From a virus: DNA of 21,673 bases. A program made the position numbers and the translations under genes. Positions 1 through 7,827 of this stretch are shown in pieces. The notes below the pieces were generated by a model, which had not been told where the DNA came from, did not search any database, and was given only the letters and a program-made list of their open reading frames with translations. Location: IMG/VR virus record IMGVR_UViG_3300034284_001255, positions 1-21,673 of that record; one strand, given 5' to 3'. Each line of letters opens with the position of its first letter. The first letter of the stretch is position 1.

Positions 1-1
1 G

Positions 2-406
2 GCTGCGAAGCGCGGAGAGGCGCTAGCGGCTGCGTCTAAGGTCATCGACCGCTACATCTATAACAACCTTGCCCCACAGATTGCCGCAAGGACTCCAGTC
101 GATACTGGTGCGTTGGTGAATAGCCTTACAAGCCCAGAGGCGCCTGGGGCTATCTATAAGGGCGTCATCACTGGCAGCCAGTTCAATCTTGTCTACGGCA
201 CAGAGATGGATGCGCAGATGCGTTACGAATACTACGGAGGCGGAAAGACTGGCTCTGGATCAGTCCCGTACCCATATTTCTACCCTGGGGACGTGGAGCA
301 GGAGCACGGAATGATCTCCTACGGCTTGACCGTTTGGCGAGATATTCTCCACACCTCAGCCCTAGGAAACATCTCTAAGGCGATCCTGCGGGTGCTTAGG
401 CGGTAG
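2..406 (+). CDS. HK97 gp10-like head-tail connection protein, 5' end outside window
   Basis: This reading frame is open from base 2 and ends with TAG at 404-406, giving the last 134 residues of a protein whose start lies left of the window. It carries the TPVDTGAL motif (about residues 31-38 of the visible part), the signature of the HK97 gp10/minor head-tail protein family. After it come a Tyr/Gly-rich segment and a helical end. Members of the family are about 110-170 residues and help join the head to the tail tube. It is the only plus-strand gene here and converges on the metallophosphoesterase gene with an 11-bp tail-to-tail overlap. In most siphoviruses this gene lies next to the tail terminator and in the same direction. 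Here the terminator is 13.7 kb away on the other strand. The family call is from the motif and is fairly sure; the exact role is inferred. Confidence 0.75.
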   Translation, partial: AAKRGEALAAASKVIDRYIYNNLAPQIAARTPVDTGALVNSLTSPEAPGAIYKGVITGSQFNLVYGTEMDAQMRYEYYGGGKTGSGSVPYPYFYPGDVEQEHGMISYGLTVWRDILHTSALGNISKAILRVLRR

Positions 407-1481
407 CCTTACCCTCGTAGCGTCGTCCACGCCACACAAGTTCCTTACCAGTCCAAGAGGCAAAGTCTGGCTGCCATTCGCCTTCTTCAGTCCCCCACAG
501 TTCAATGACCGCAAAGCCAGCAGCCCAGCGGCTGACTTGATGCTGAGCAAGGTAGCCCAACTCCGTCCTGCGACACATCATCCCCGTAGAGATGGCGACC
601 AACTTCTTCTCTTCTAGTTCAGCGAATCCGCCGCGGGACATGAACGCCATGCCCTGAGAATGGTCATGACCACCCACAACGCTAACGCCAGCAGCGTCAA
701 CGATAGGGAGGATTGAGGCTGCGCCGCCAGCAGTTCGGGAGTATGTCCCGTGTGTGGCAATGAGGTCCTTTGTGATCTTGTAGTAGGAGCGAAGGTGCTC
801 TGGACCAGCGTACGCTACGCCCTCTGAGAGGCACGGCGTAATCTTCAGGTGGTCTAGGCGCAGCATGTTTGCAAGCGAGAGAACTTCGTGCCCCTCTGCG
901 TCGACCATGCCTACGAGTTCTGGAGCCTTACGGGAAAGCCACTTCGACATTCGCGCCTCGTGGTTTCCGTAGACGAAGAAGATCCGCGCATCTTCACCAG
1001 CGGCGCAACGAATCTCAGCCAATCGAGCGTGCGCGTGAGCCAACTCATCCTGCACAGGCATCCCTAGGCGCGGGTCGCGATCAAAGTTTGACACGCTTGT
1101 AAGGTCAAGGATGTCTCCTGTGAGGACAATGCGGTCAGGTCGCTCAGCCGCAAGGAAGGTAAGGAACGCGGCAAATACCGCCTCGTCCTCAAACGGGAAC
1201 TGGAAGTCACCAGCCGCGACAACTAGTTCGCCCCGCTTTGTTGACGGAGCCTTACCAATGCGCTTTAAGTAAGTTAACTTTGCTGGCTTGACGGGAGCGA
1301 TGTCATGCCTAATCTGCATTGCAGTCTCTGGATCTACCGCAATCTTCTTGCGCTCTTCCGCCAACCTTTGGCGGTAGGAGTTGGCGCTGACTTTGGGATG
1401 TTTGATGCGGAAGTCTTCCCTAGAAAGTCTTGTTAAATCTGCGATTGCCGACTCCGACCAGAAGAAACCTTTGTTTGGCAT
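396..1481 (-). CDS. calcineurin-like metallophosphoesterase
   Basis: The 361-residue product has the ordered motifs of the calcineurin-like metallophosphoesterase fold: GDFQ (91-94), GDILD (122-126), GNHE (172-175), THG (243-245) and GHDH (271-274). These residues normally hold two metal ions and cleave phosphomono- or diesters. In the first motif the usual D-x-H is D-x-Q (Gln94), a change I recall from some phage relatives, so it need not mean loss of activity. Residues 1-50 precede the catalytic domain and look like a small helical, possibly helix-turn-helix, DNA-binding segment. The ATG is preceded by GGAG with 8-nt spacing. It is the last gene of the minus-strand block, 27 bp after the LLH holin, and its 3' end overlaps the convergent gp10-like gene by 11 bp. 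The substrate is unknown; roles in DNA or nucleotide processing are guesses. Confidence 0.87.
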   Translation of the reverse strand: MPNKGFFWSESAIADLTRLSREDFRIKHPKVSANSYRQRLAEERKKIAVDPETAMQIRHDIAPVKPAKLTYLKRIGKAPSTKRGELVVAAGDFQFPFEDEAVFAAFLTFLAAERPDRIVLTGDILDLTSVSNFDRDPRLGMPVQDELAHAHARLAEIRCAAGEDARIFFVYGNHEARMSKWLSRKAPELVGMVDAEGHEVLSLANMLRLDHLKITPCLSEGVAYAGPEHLRSYYKITKDLIATHGTYSRTAGGAASILPIVDAAGVSVVGGHDHSQGMAFMSRGGFAELEEKKLVAISTGMMCRRTELGYLAQHQVSRWAAGFAVIELWGTEEGEWQPDFASWTGKELVWRGRRYEGKATA

Positions 1482-1508
1482 TTCGAATCTCCGTTCTGGA
1501 AGGGCGCC

Positions 1509-1859
1509 CTAGCGGGCAGCCGCATCCTTTGCAGCCTTGACGGATGCCTCAATGGTGGCTGAGATGGTGTCGTCAGTCAGGGTGATCCCATGACGCTTGA
1601 GGTGCTGCTTCAGGATATCGACAGCCTGCGTCTTCTTGAGAGAGCCGTCTGCGCTCGCAAGTTTCTGCTCAACTGCTGAAACCGTACTTGCGCTCAGCGT
1701 TTCGATGAATGCCCACTGCTCCTTGCCAGCCTTGGCGCGGAGGAAATCTGCAACATGCTTTACGCCAAGCACAAGGCAGGCAACCAGAACGGGTACGGTA
1801 ACGGTAATAAGTGTGTTGAATAGTGCGCTGGCGACATCGCCGTTAAACACTGAATCCAT
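1509..1859 (-). CDS. LLH-family (superfamily 6) phage holin
   Basis: The product is 116 residues. One hydrophobic helix near the N-terminus (about 14-33, TLITVTVPVLVACLVLGV) is followed by a long polar helical region. The C-terminus has the pattern typical of Holin_LLH proteins: KKTQAVDIL...LKRHGITLTDDTI...IEASVKAAK. Holins of this class oligomerise in the cytoplasmic membrane to time lysis. The ATG has a strong Shine-Dalgarno, AGGAGG, with 7-nt spacing. The upstream gap of 82 bp is the largest inside the lysis region and holds a candidate extended -10 element (1901-1909), so the gene may have its own promoter. It lies downstream of thioredoxin and upstream of the phosphoesterase. A second holin-like gene sits at 3006-3296, so one of the two may be an antiholin. 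The family call is fairly sure; function is by family. Confidence 0.78.
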   Translation of the reverse strand: MDSVFNGDVASALFNTLITVTVPVLVACLVLGVKHVADFLRAKAGKEQWAFIETLSASTVSAVEQKLASADGSLKKTQAVDILKQHLKRHGITLTDDTISATIEASVKAAKDAAAR

Positions 1860-1900
1860 ACTTCAACCTCCTAGTACGTTACTGGAAACCCAGCAACCAC

Positions 1901-1909
1901 ATCATAACA
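1901..1909 (-). promoter_or_regulatory. candidate extended -10 promoter upstream of LLH holin
   Basis: On the minus strand the sequence reads TGTTATGAT: an extended -10 (TGn) followed by TATGAT, five of six matches to the sigma-70 consensus. It lies in the 82-bp gap between thioredoxin and the LLH holin. It would give a leader of about 35 nt that includes the AGGAGG ribosome site. No convincing -35 hexamer is seen at 16-18 nt spacing, so the call is tentative. Confidence 0.33.
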
Positions 1910-1941
1910 CATACGCACCCATCAGTGCGCAAGATGCCAGA

Positions 1942-2208
1942 TTACAGACCAAACCTCTTAATCAACTTCTCTGCCGTATGTAGACCTGCGGCGTCAAGGG
2001 GTGATTGCCCCTCCTCTTCGTAGATGATGTAAGGAACAGTCTTTACATCATACTTTGCAACGAGGTCAGGATGCTTGGCGATGTCGTAGCGCAGAACCTC
2101 TACTTCTTTGCGCAGTTCCGCAAGTCGATCTAGTTCCGTATGCTGGACCTTGCAGGGCTGGCACCAGGTCGCCCAAAACTCAATTAGGGTGCGCTTTACA
2201 GGGGTCAT
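1942..2208 (-). CDS. thioredoxin-like protein
   Basis: This compact 88-residue thioredoxin fold has the active site WCQPC (Cys16, Cys19) after a beta strand, and the cis-proline loop TVPY (Pro59). It is shorter than the usual 105-110 residues because the first beta strand and helix are missing, as in many phage thioredoxins and glutaredoxin-like proteins. It would reduce disulfides in cytoplasmic partners. The ATG has a strong AGGAGG with 8-nt spacing and lies 26 bp after the endolysin stop. Its place inside the lysis cassette, between a Cys-peptidase endolysin and a holin, is unusual. It may serve nucleotide reduction or DNA replication, as phage thioredoxins often do, or act on thiols of neighbouring lysis proteins. 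The fold call is firm; the target is unknown. Confidence 0.9.
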   Translation of the reverse strand: MTPVKRTLIEFWATWCQPCKVQHTELDRLAELRKEVEVLRYDIAKHPDLVAKYDVKTVPYIIYEEEGQSPLDAAGLHTAEKLIKRFGL

Positions 2209-2234
2209 GATTTCCGCCTCCTAGAGCGTGAGAT

Positions 2235-2981
2235 TTACCTGGTTGGGTGAATGATGCAGCCGCAGGACGAACACGCCTTAGCGGGCGCCGTAGGTGCCTG
2301 TACGGGGGCTGCTGGAGCAGGGGCTGGGGCTACTGGTGCCGCAACAACATCCTTGCTCCTATCCCATGTGATGATAAGGCAGTGCTTGTGCGGCTCCGCC
2401 TTGTCCTTGCCGCTTACGCGCTTGGAGTCAGCAATTGCCTTCAACTGCGCCTCAGTCACCTGAACAGCGAACTGTTCCTTGCCCTTGCCAGAGCGAGTTG
2501 GGCACGCCCACTGCCAGCCAAACTCTTCATCCCAGCCAGCCATTGTCATATGACCATAGCCAGCCTTAAGGTGCTTAGGATTTTTCTTTGCCCAATACTT
2601 TCCCCACTTGGTGTGCCATTCGCTGACCTCTAGACCCTTTGGGTATCCAATTGGCTGCTGTACCCAGACGCCAATGGCTGCGCCGTGCTGCGCAGATGCC
2701 ACGACGTCTTCCCACGACTTTGCCCAGCGCGCGCGTGCACCCATTGCGTTAGCAACCTTCGCCAACTGAGCCAACGAGGAGCCGTTGTCAGAGACGCCAT
2801 CGACGTCCTTCTGACCTGTGACCTTCTTCTTCCACTGGATGCCATCTGCGGCTGAGAACTCACGGGTGTAGCCTGAAGCCCACGATACGCCAGCCGCAAG
2901 GCTTGACGGACCGCAGTCGTCTAGAATGCCGCCCTTCTCAATGTGATCGAGTTGCGACTTTACCTTAAAACGTACACCCAT
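2235..2981 (-). CDS. C39-like cysteine peptidase, probable endolysin
   Basis: The 248-residue protein begins with a papain-like domain of the peptidase C39_2 type. The nucleophile region is DDCGPSSLA (Cys23), and the His region is GYGHMTMAGWDEE (His144, with Asp151 as a candidate third residue). Such domains cut peptide links in peptidoglycan or proteins. Residues about 213-234 form an Ala-Pro linker, and the end carries a CSSCGC cluster (Cys237, 240, 242) that may bind metal or form disulfides. There is no signal peptide or membrane helix, so export would need a holin. The ATG has AAGGAG with 8-nt spacing. The neighbours are a holin-like gene upstream and thioredoxin plus a holin downstream, which supports a lysis role. 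An alternative is a tail-associated or maturation peptidase. The domain is likely; the endolysin role is inferred from context. Confidence 0.7.
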   Translation of the reverse strand: MGVRFKVKSQLDHIEKGGILDDCGPSSLAAGVSWASGYTREFSAADGIQWKKKVTGQKDVDGVSDNGSSLAQLAKVANAMGARARWAKSWEDVVASAQHGAAIGVWVQQPIGYPKGLEVSEWHTKWGKYWAKKNPKHLKAGYGHMTMAGWDEEFGWQWACPTRSGKGKEQFAVQVTEAQLKAIADSKRVSGKDKAEPHKHCLIITWDRSKDVVAAPVAPAPAPAAPVQAPTAPAKACSSCGCIIHPTR

Positions 2982-3005
2982 GATAGTTCTCCTTTACTAA
3001 ACTAA

Positions 3006-3296
3006 TTACGCGTGAAACTGAACCTCGTCCTCAGGATCAACGACGACCTTCTCCTTCTTCTGGAGACCGTAGGCGGTGTTGTTTGGGTCAAGATACTTTA
3101 CCAGCACCTGGAGCCCTGAGGCAAGACCAGCGGACACCACGGTGCGGAAGTCGCCGCCGCTGATGTCGAGAAGTGGAATGCCAAGACCAAGCGCAACAGA
3201 AATGCTTACCGTAATAAACGTGCGCATCGCATCGAGCACTGCCTCGTCAAGGTCTGTGCCAGCGCGCCATGCGGAAATCGAATCAAGAACGCTCAT
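3006..3296 (-). CDS. holin-like membrane protein, r1t-type
   Basis: The 96-residue product has two hydrophobic stretches, about 26-43 (FITVSISVALGLGIPLLD) and 52-66 (TVVSAGLASGLQVLV). A short loop, DISGGDF, joins them, and a charged C-terminus ends the protein. The pattern, including Asp before the second helix and a loop after it (DPNNTAYG), resembles r1t-type holins common in phages of Gram-positive hosts. It would make membrane lesions that release the adjacent endolysin. The start has AAGGAG with 7-nt spacing. It sits 9 bp after the coiled-coil membrane gene and 24 bp before the endolysin gene, so the three probably share one transcript. The family assignment is by pattern, not alignment. 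Confidence 0.62.
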   Translation of the reverse strand: MSVLDSISAWRAGTDLDEAVLDAMRTFITVSISVALGLGIPLLDISGGDFRTVVSAGLASGLQVLVKYLDPNNTAYGLQKKEKVVVDPEDEVQFHA

Positions 3297-3305
3297 GTTT
3301 GCTCC

Positions 3306-3509
3306 TTACTTATTGTTGGCGAGGAATGCCGCAATCCCGCTCAAGCCTGAGATCCCCAAAAGGGCGATCACAAACTTGGCAAGGCGGTATGCCCCGCGAG
3401 TTTCTGCCATTTCCCGCTCCATAAAGCCAAGGCGGTTCTCAATCGACTCAAGGCGTGCCTCGATACGAGCAAGAGAAGCGTCTGCGGCAATCTGATTTGC
3501 GGTTGGCAT
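3306..3509 (-). CDS. small coiled-coil membrane protein, XhlA-like lysis accessory
   Basis: This 67-residue protein is made of an amphipathic helix with heptads (about 9-36, ARIEARLESIENRLGFME) followed by one membrane helix (about 44-64) and a short Lys end. The layout matches XhlA/haemolysin-type phage lysis accessory proteins, which act with holins. It could also be an antiholin. The usual ribosome site is weak: GAGG lies 13 nt before ATG and inside the loop of a perfect 9-bp hairpin (3513-3535). The start was kept because the coiled coil begins right after it and the next Met is at residue 30. As the first gene of the lysis block, its promoter or leader could set lysis timing. Confidence 0.58.
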   Translation of the reverse strand: MPTANQIAADASLARIEARLESIENRLGFMEREMAETRGAYRLAKFVIALLGISGLSGIAAFLANNK

Positions 3510-3512
3510 GAC

Positions 3513-3535
3513 TGTAACAATACCTCATTGTTACA
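3513..3535. promoter_or_regulatory. perfect 9-bp palindrome, possible operator or RBS hairpin
   Basis: TGTAACAAT and ATTGTTACA flank a 5-nt centre. On the minus strand the centre is GAGGT, a Shine-Dalgarno-like core, so in RNA it would sit in a hairpin loop ahead of the 3509 start codon. In DNA the dyad also looks like a repressor operator. It overlaps the possible -10 at 3517-3522. Confidence 0.6.
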
Positions 3536-3544
3536 CTACTTCAA
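3517..3544 (-). promoter_or_regulatory. possible lysis-cassette promoter
   Basis: On the minus strand, TTGAAG (3539-3544) and TATTGT (3517-3522) are spaced 16 bp. The latter ends 7 nt before the ATG at 3509. The arrangement matches the two better promoters at 17252-17279 and 20732-20759, which also end 6 nt before a start codon. The hexamers are poorer matches to consensus, so this is a moderate call. The palindrome at 3513-3535 lies across the -10 and spacer. Confidence 0.4.
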
Positions 3545-3573
3545 CCGTTTGGAGGTCTACGGAAAAATGGGGC

Positions 3574-6500
3574 TTAGCGACCCTCTAGTTCCGCAACGCG
3601 TCCCTCTAGTTCTCGAACCCAGCCAAGAAGCGCAGCGACCACGCCCATCTGGTCGTATCCTTCTGCAAGCCCCTCTGACTTAATGACTACGCAGTCCAGT
3701 CCAGCCTCTTCCATCTCCTCAACGATGAATCCTAGGCGTCGACCGTAAATCTCATCGCCGTGCATGCCGCTGTAGTGAACTGGTCGCAAGCGCTTTACGG
3801 CGTCAAGGACATTTTGGTCAAGATCAGTAATTCCTGTCTTGTATCTCCTTGATGAGGAGGCAATCCTGAGTTTCCATGAATCTGTTGATGCTTCCAGCCC
3901 TTGCCACGTAGCGCTGAGACCAGCAAAGGTGACTGGGGTACTTCTTTGCATATATGCTGAGTTGGCAAGTAGGGAAATACTCGTATTGAACCTAATTCCA
4001 CCAGCCGCGAGCCCATCACTACCACTGTTGTAGTCCATATAATAATCTGTTTGATCTCCTGGGTAGATTCGGTCGGCTCGAATGTTGCCTGCTTGGTTGA
4101 CGGCAGACCCCGAACTGAAGGTAAAAATACCGCTAGAATTTACTGCAATGTTTGCAAGCGTTGCGTCTGATACGTTTCTGAAAAACAAAGCGGCGTAGCC
4201 GCCAGATGGGGCATCAGCGTATAGACCGCCTCCGTTAGCAACAACGGAGAATGCATTAATGCCCCCAGAAACTCCTAGTTCACTGCCAACTGTTAAGTCG
4301 TTACCTACAGCAAGCGATCCGCTGGTTCGGATTGTGTTTGTGGCGCTCTGGTAGAGGTTTCCGCCGCCAGTGTATTTTGGACCACTTGATGGGACAGTGA
4401 GGAACACCATCTCGCCATCTGCTGGGATTGGGTAACCACCGCCAGATCCCGTTCCCAGTCGATTCATTGTTGTTCCCAGGGCAAGCCCACCAGTTCCAAG
4501 AATTCCTGGGGCGGTGCTGCTGGTCGATGAGGCGGAGACAAACAGACCGCCTGGTGCAACAAGCGTCAGGTTCTTGTACTCGCGCAACGTCGATGGGCTT
4601 GTAAGAGTCCTGGACCCAGCGTAGGGCATGACTGTAGTAATGGTCCCAGCGGCTCTATCCACTGCCGTTACACGGTGCGCCTCGTCTTGCGAGTCTCCAT
4701 TAGTGATGCCGCAGTTATGCCACGAGACGTACGCCCCAACGCCAATCGTGTGGTTTGCACCAATTGTGGTAGTCACGGTTCCCTGTGAAGCCCACGACGC
4801 TGGGGAGATTGCGGTTACTGTCCATAGGGAGTAGTCAAGAGAACCAGATTCAGGGACTACCTGGATCGAAGATCCGCCTACGTTGGTCGTCACTCCGCTG
4901 ACAGTTACTGGCTGCGGCTTCATCTTGACAAGCCCAAGAGTGTTTAGGACCGCCCCGTCGCTCTGGGAGAATGTTGCTGAGTTTTGCAGCGTAATGTCTG
5001 AGGCGATGACGGAGCCAGAGTTGCTGACGCTGAAGTTTGTTGACTGGATTGCGGCAGTGCTTGTGCGCAGGTATGCCACACCGCCCCCAACGTATGTCCC
5101 AATGGCATTGCTTGTCACCGTAAACTGCGTCGCCGTTGCTGATGCAACCGTAGCGTTTGTGAGGTTGTAGGCGACTGGGTCGACCCCAGTTATGGTGACG
5201 GTTCCGCTAACAGAAAATGAGTTATCAGCGGTGTAGGTTACGGTTGTCCCGTTCCCAGATACGTTTGTGATAATTGCCTCGCTGGTCGCGCCAAGCGGGG
5301 TGAGAGTCAGCGAACCAGAAGTGATGTCTCCAGCATTGATGCTGTCGATGTCTACGGAGTTAACCTTTCCCGCGGCAACCGAATCTGAAGAGTCAGGCGT
5401 TTCGTCCCCGTTGACATATGCCCACGTGCTCTCGTTTCCAGAATTGTCAATTGCTAGCACTCGATACCAATAGAATCGACCGTATTGGCTGTTCTCTGAA
5501 CTTGCGCTTTCGCTTTGGGCAGTTACTGGGTGGACCACAGAAGACGACTCGTAAAGGTACGTTTGAAGCGTCGCATCAGCCCATGCGGATGCGGGGAACG
5601 AGTTAGTCGAGTTGCTTACGCGCTGCAACTTGAACTTAGAAAAGTCCTTGTTATCCGTGACAGTGAGATCAAAGTCCCACGAGATGAGCACTGAGGCAAT
5701 ACTTGATGTTGCAAGCATGTTTGTTGGTGGGTTTGGCGGCACGGTATCCAACGGAGCAAGGATGGCATTAGATGCGCCAGCAGCCGCAGTAGATGGCAGG
5801 GAGGCGTTGGACATAAAGTCTGTTGCAACGACTCGTGCAGCAACGTACTTTCCAGAGGGGGCATTGTAGTTTGCGGTAATCGTCGCTGGTGCGCCAGTTC
5901 CCGTTGATTGGTTCCTTGGAATAATCTGCTGCGTTGGAGCAGTGAAGTTTGCTGCGTCTACCGCGGTGTCTGCCTCAGCGAAGTCGACACGGTAGGAACG
6001 AAGGTCTGGCTCAGTGTTTGGCGACCAGGTGACGGTAACGACAGACTTTGCGTTGCCATCGTTGTCAATCTTCGCTGTTGCCGCGCTAAGGACTGGTGCG
6101 GCGGATGTAACTGGGTCTGAAACTGGTGGCTGCGGAGCAATCGCGTCCGTGACGTAGTCTTGTAGGTTCTGGACGGCAACGTTGACCGCGTAGAGCCGCG
6201 TCTGAGTAATTGTAGGATCTCCGCCCAGTTCACTTGACCAGAAGAACCTTGTTCCCTCGTAGGTGGCAGAGTTTGTTCGTACGATAAACGGCTCAGCGAT
6301 GTCGCCAGTCTCCCAGATGAATGGGACGACGTTTCCAGCGCGAAGGCTGGTGTGTTCAGTCTGATGGTCAAAGGAAACGGTGCGGAGCGGAACTCCCTCT
6401 TTCTCAAACGTTCCAGCGGCTCGATATGCAGAGCCAATGTCATCGATGACACTCTGGTCAAAGATGTTCGCGTAGATCTTTCTGCCGCGCATAGCCCATA

Positions 6501-7827
6501 CGCCGCGGGGGTGCTCGTATTCGTTATACAGGTTGTGCGTTGTTGGGTTCTCCCAAGCACCATAGACGCGGACAGCGTTCTTGGCGTCAGCACCTTCAAT
6601 AGTCGTGGAAGGGTTCTCAAAGTCGTTCCAAATGAAGCCGTCTGCGTCCCCGTGGTTTGCAACGCTCTTTCCTGTTTCAAGGAATCCAAACGTTGTGTCG
6701 ATAGGGATGACCTGGATATCCGTGATGTCGATGCGCTCTTGGCGGGCACCGCTAGACGAAGATTTTCCAATCGTGAGCGATAGCCGAATGGTGTTTGGGG
6801 CGCTGTTGGTATGCGTAGACATGAACCAGCCAGTTGTCCATTCTGTCTGAGACTTCTCCAGAGCCAAGTGCGTGTCGTGGATTGTCGTTGATGGGGACTG
6901 CACCCAATGTAGGTGAATCTGAGGATGCGCCTGCCCGCTATCGTTGTTGCTTGTTCGATAGCGGAATGTGACCATATAGGTCGTGGCGTAGTCGCCCGTC
7001 ACTGTGGTTGGGACATAGACTTCCTGCTCTCCAGTTGGAGAACCAGTGACTTCGAAGCGTAGGTATGTTCCGCTGTTGAACGGACCGCCAGAGGTCTCCC
7101 TCGTCAGCGCTGTTCCAGTGGGTGCTGCCGTCCATCCTGCGGTGTTGTTTACGGCGCTGCCGTTGGTCATGATGTCTCGCACGTTGCTCTTTGCGTAGTG
7201 GAAGTTCAGCGCCTCGTCTACCCAGTAGGTGTAGCCCGTCTTTGAGATGACTGACTCCAACGCCTGCTTGACCGTCATTCCCTGGTAGCGCTCAACAAGG
7301 TAGGTGTCAGGGTTAGAGAAGACGTACTGCGACGTGCTGCGGATGTATGGGATATCTGTGGCGGTTGGCTGGTGGTCGAGGGCGCACATCTGCCAGATAG
7401 GCGTGCTGGTGATGCCGTCTACGTGCGCAAAGATCTGGGCAATCACCTGAACGTCAGAGGTTCGCTCCGCAACCGTCATGTCGTCAATCACTACTACGTC
7501 AAAGATAGACGTGTAGTCAGCGAGTTCAAGAGACTGAACGACGTGGTCGCCTTCCTGCGATGGGGAGATCGACGTGACGAACCCGCTAAAGAGCCACTGG
7601 GCATCGCCACCAAGGGCTGTATCCCTGACGCGAATCAAATCCCTGACAGAGAACTCTCGCTTTGTGTATTGCCCAGTTCCGAATGGCAGCAATGTGAAAA
7701 CGTCCATGCGGCATAGGGAGTTAATCCCGCTGGCGTTCTGCTCTAGGCTTACGGAGGTGAAGTCAACCTGATCCGTGATGTCGACGGCTGACCCGCCGTA
7801 CTGGGTCCACAGTACTTCGTATGACAT
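3574..7827 (-). CDS. tail-tip/baseplate protein with FN3 domains and C-terminal S74 self-cleaving chaperone
   Basis: The product is 1417 residues. Residues 1-210 and about 380-560 look like a tail-hub (Gp37/Tal-like) fold. A jelly-roll-like segment with carbohydrate-module character lies between (about 220-375). Two FN3-like domains follow (about 572-690 and 695-810), then a long Ser/Thr/Gly-rich beta region (820-1310). The end has the intramolecular chaperone S74 pattern: SSRRYKTGI (Ser1325, Lys1330), GFIVEEMEEAG, and a final coiled coil. In this family the chaperone folds the trimer and then cuts itself off, here losing about 93 residues. The start overlaps the tape-measure stop as TAATG, with GAGG nine nt upstream. 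It probably forms the tip that contacts the host surface. No separate distal-tail (Dit) gene is seen after the tape measure. The S74 call is strong; the hub domains are by position and pattern. Confidence 0.82.
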   Translation of the reverse strand: MSYEVLWTQYGGSAVDITDQVDFTSVSLEQNASGINSLCRMDVFTLLPFGTGQYTKREFSVRDLIRVRDTALGGDAQWLFSGFVTSISPSQEGDHVVQSLELADYTSIFDVVVIDDMTVAERTSDVQVIAQIFAHVDGITSTPIWQMCALDHQPTATDIPYIRSTSQYVFSNPDTYLVERYQGMTVKQALESVISKTGYTYWVDEALNFHYAKSNVRDIMTNGSAVNNTAGWTAAPTGTALTRETSGGPFNSGTYLRFEVTGSPTGEQEVYVPTTVTGDYATTYMVTFRYRTSNNDSGQAHPQIHLHWVQSPSTTIHDTHLALEKSQTEWTTGWFMSTHTNSAPNTIRLSLTIGKSSSSGARQERIDITDIQVIPIDTTFGFLETGKSVANHGDADGFIWNDFENPSTTIEGADAKNAVRVYGAWENPTTHNLYNEYEHPRGVWAMRGRKIYANIFDQSVIDDIGSAYRAAGTFEKEGVPLRTVSFDHQTEHTSLRAGNVVPFIWETGDIAEPFIVRTNSATYEGTRFFWSSELGGDPTITQTRLYAVNVAVQNLQDYVTDAIAPQPPVSDPVTSAAPVLSAATAKIDNDGNAKSVVTVTWSPNTEPDLRSYRVDFAEADTAVDAANFTAPTQQIIPRNQSTGTGAPATITANYNAPSGKYVAARVVATDFMSNASLPSTAAAGASNAILAPLDTVPPNPPTNMLATSSIASVLISWDFDLTVTDNKDFSKFKLQRVSNSTNSFPASAWADATLQTYLYESSSVVHPVTAQSESASSENSQYGRFYWYRVLAIDNSGNESTWAYVNGDETPDSSDSVAAGKVNSVDIDSINAGDITSGSLTLTPLGATSEAIITNVSGNGTTVTYTADNSFSVSGTVTITGVDPVAYNLTNATVASATATQFTVTSNAIGTYVGGGVAYLRTSTAAIQSTNFSVSNSGSVIASDITLQNSATFSQSDGAVLNTLGLVKMKPQPVTVSGVTTNVGGSSIQVVPESGSLDYSLWTVTAISPASWASQGTVTTTIGANHTIGVGAYVSWHNCGITNGDSQDEAHRVTAVDRAAGTITTVMPYAGSRTLTSPSTLREYKNLTLVAPGGLFVSASSTSSTAPGILGTGGLALGTTMNRLGTGSGGGYPIPADGEMVFLTVPSSGPKYTGGGNLYQSATNTIRTSGSLAVGNDLTVGSELGVSGGINAFSVVANGGGLYADAPSGGYAALFFRNVSDATLANIAVNSSGIFTFSSGSAVNQAGNIRADRIYPGDQTDYYMDYNSGSDGLAAGGIRFNTSISLLANSAYMQRSTPVTFAGLSATWQGLEASTDSWKLRIASSSRRYKTGITDLDQNVLDAVKRLRPVHYSGMHGDEIYGRRLGFIVEEMEEAGLDCVVIKSEGLAEGYDQMGVVAALLGWVRELEGRVAELEGR

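Noticed and set aside
385-412. Bidirectional terminator at the convergent gene ends
   Set aside because: Only a short imperfect stem (GGC/GCC core) without a T-tract on either strand.
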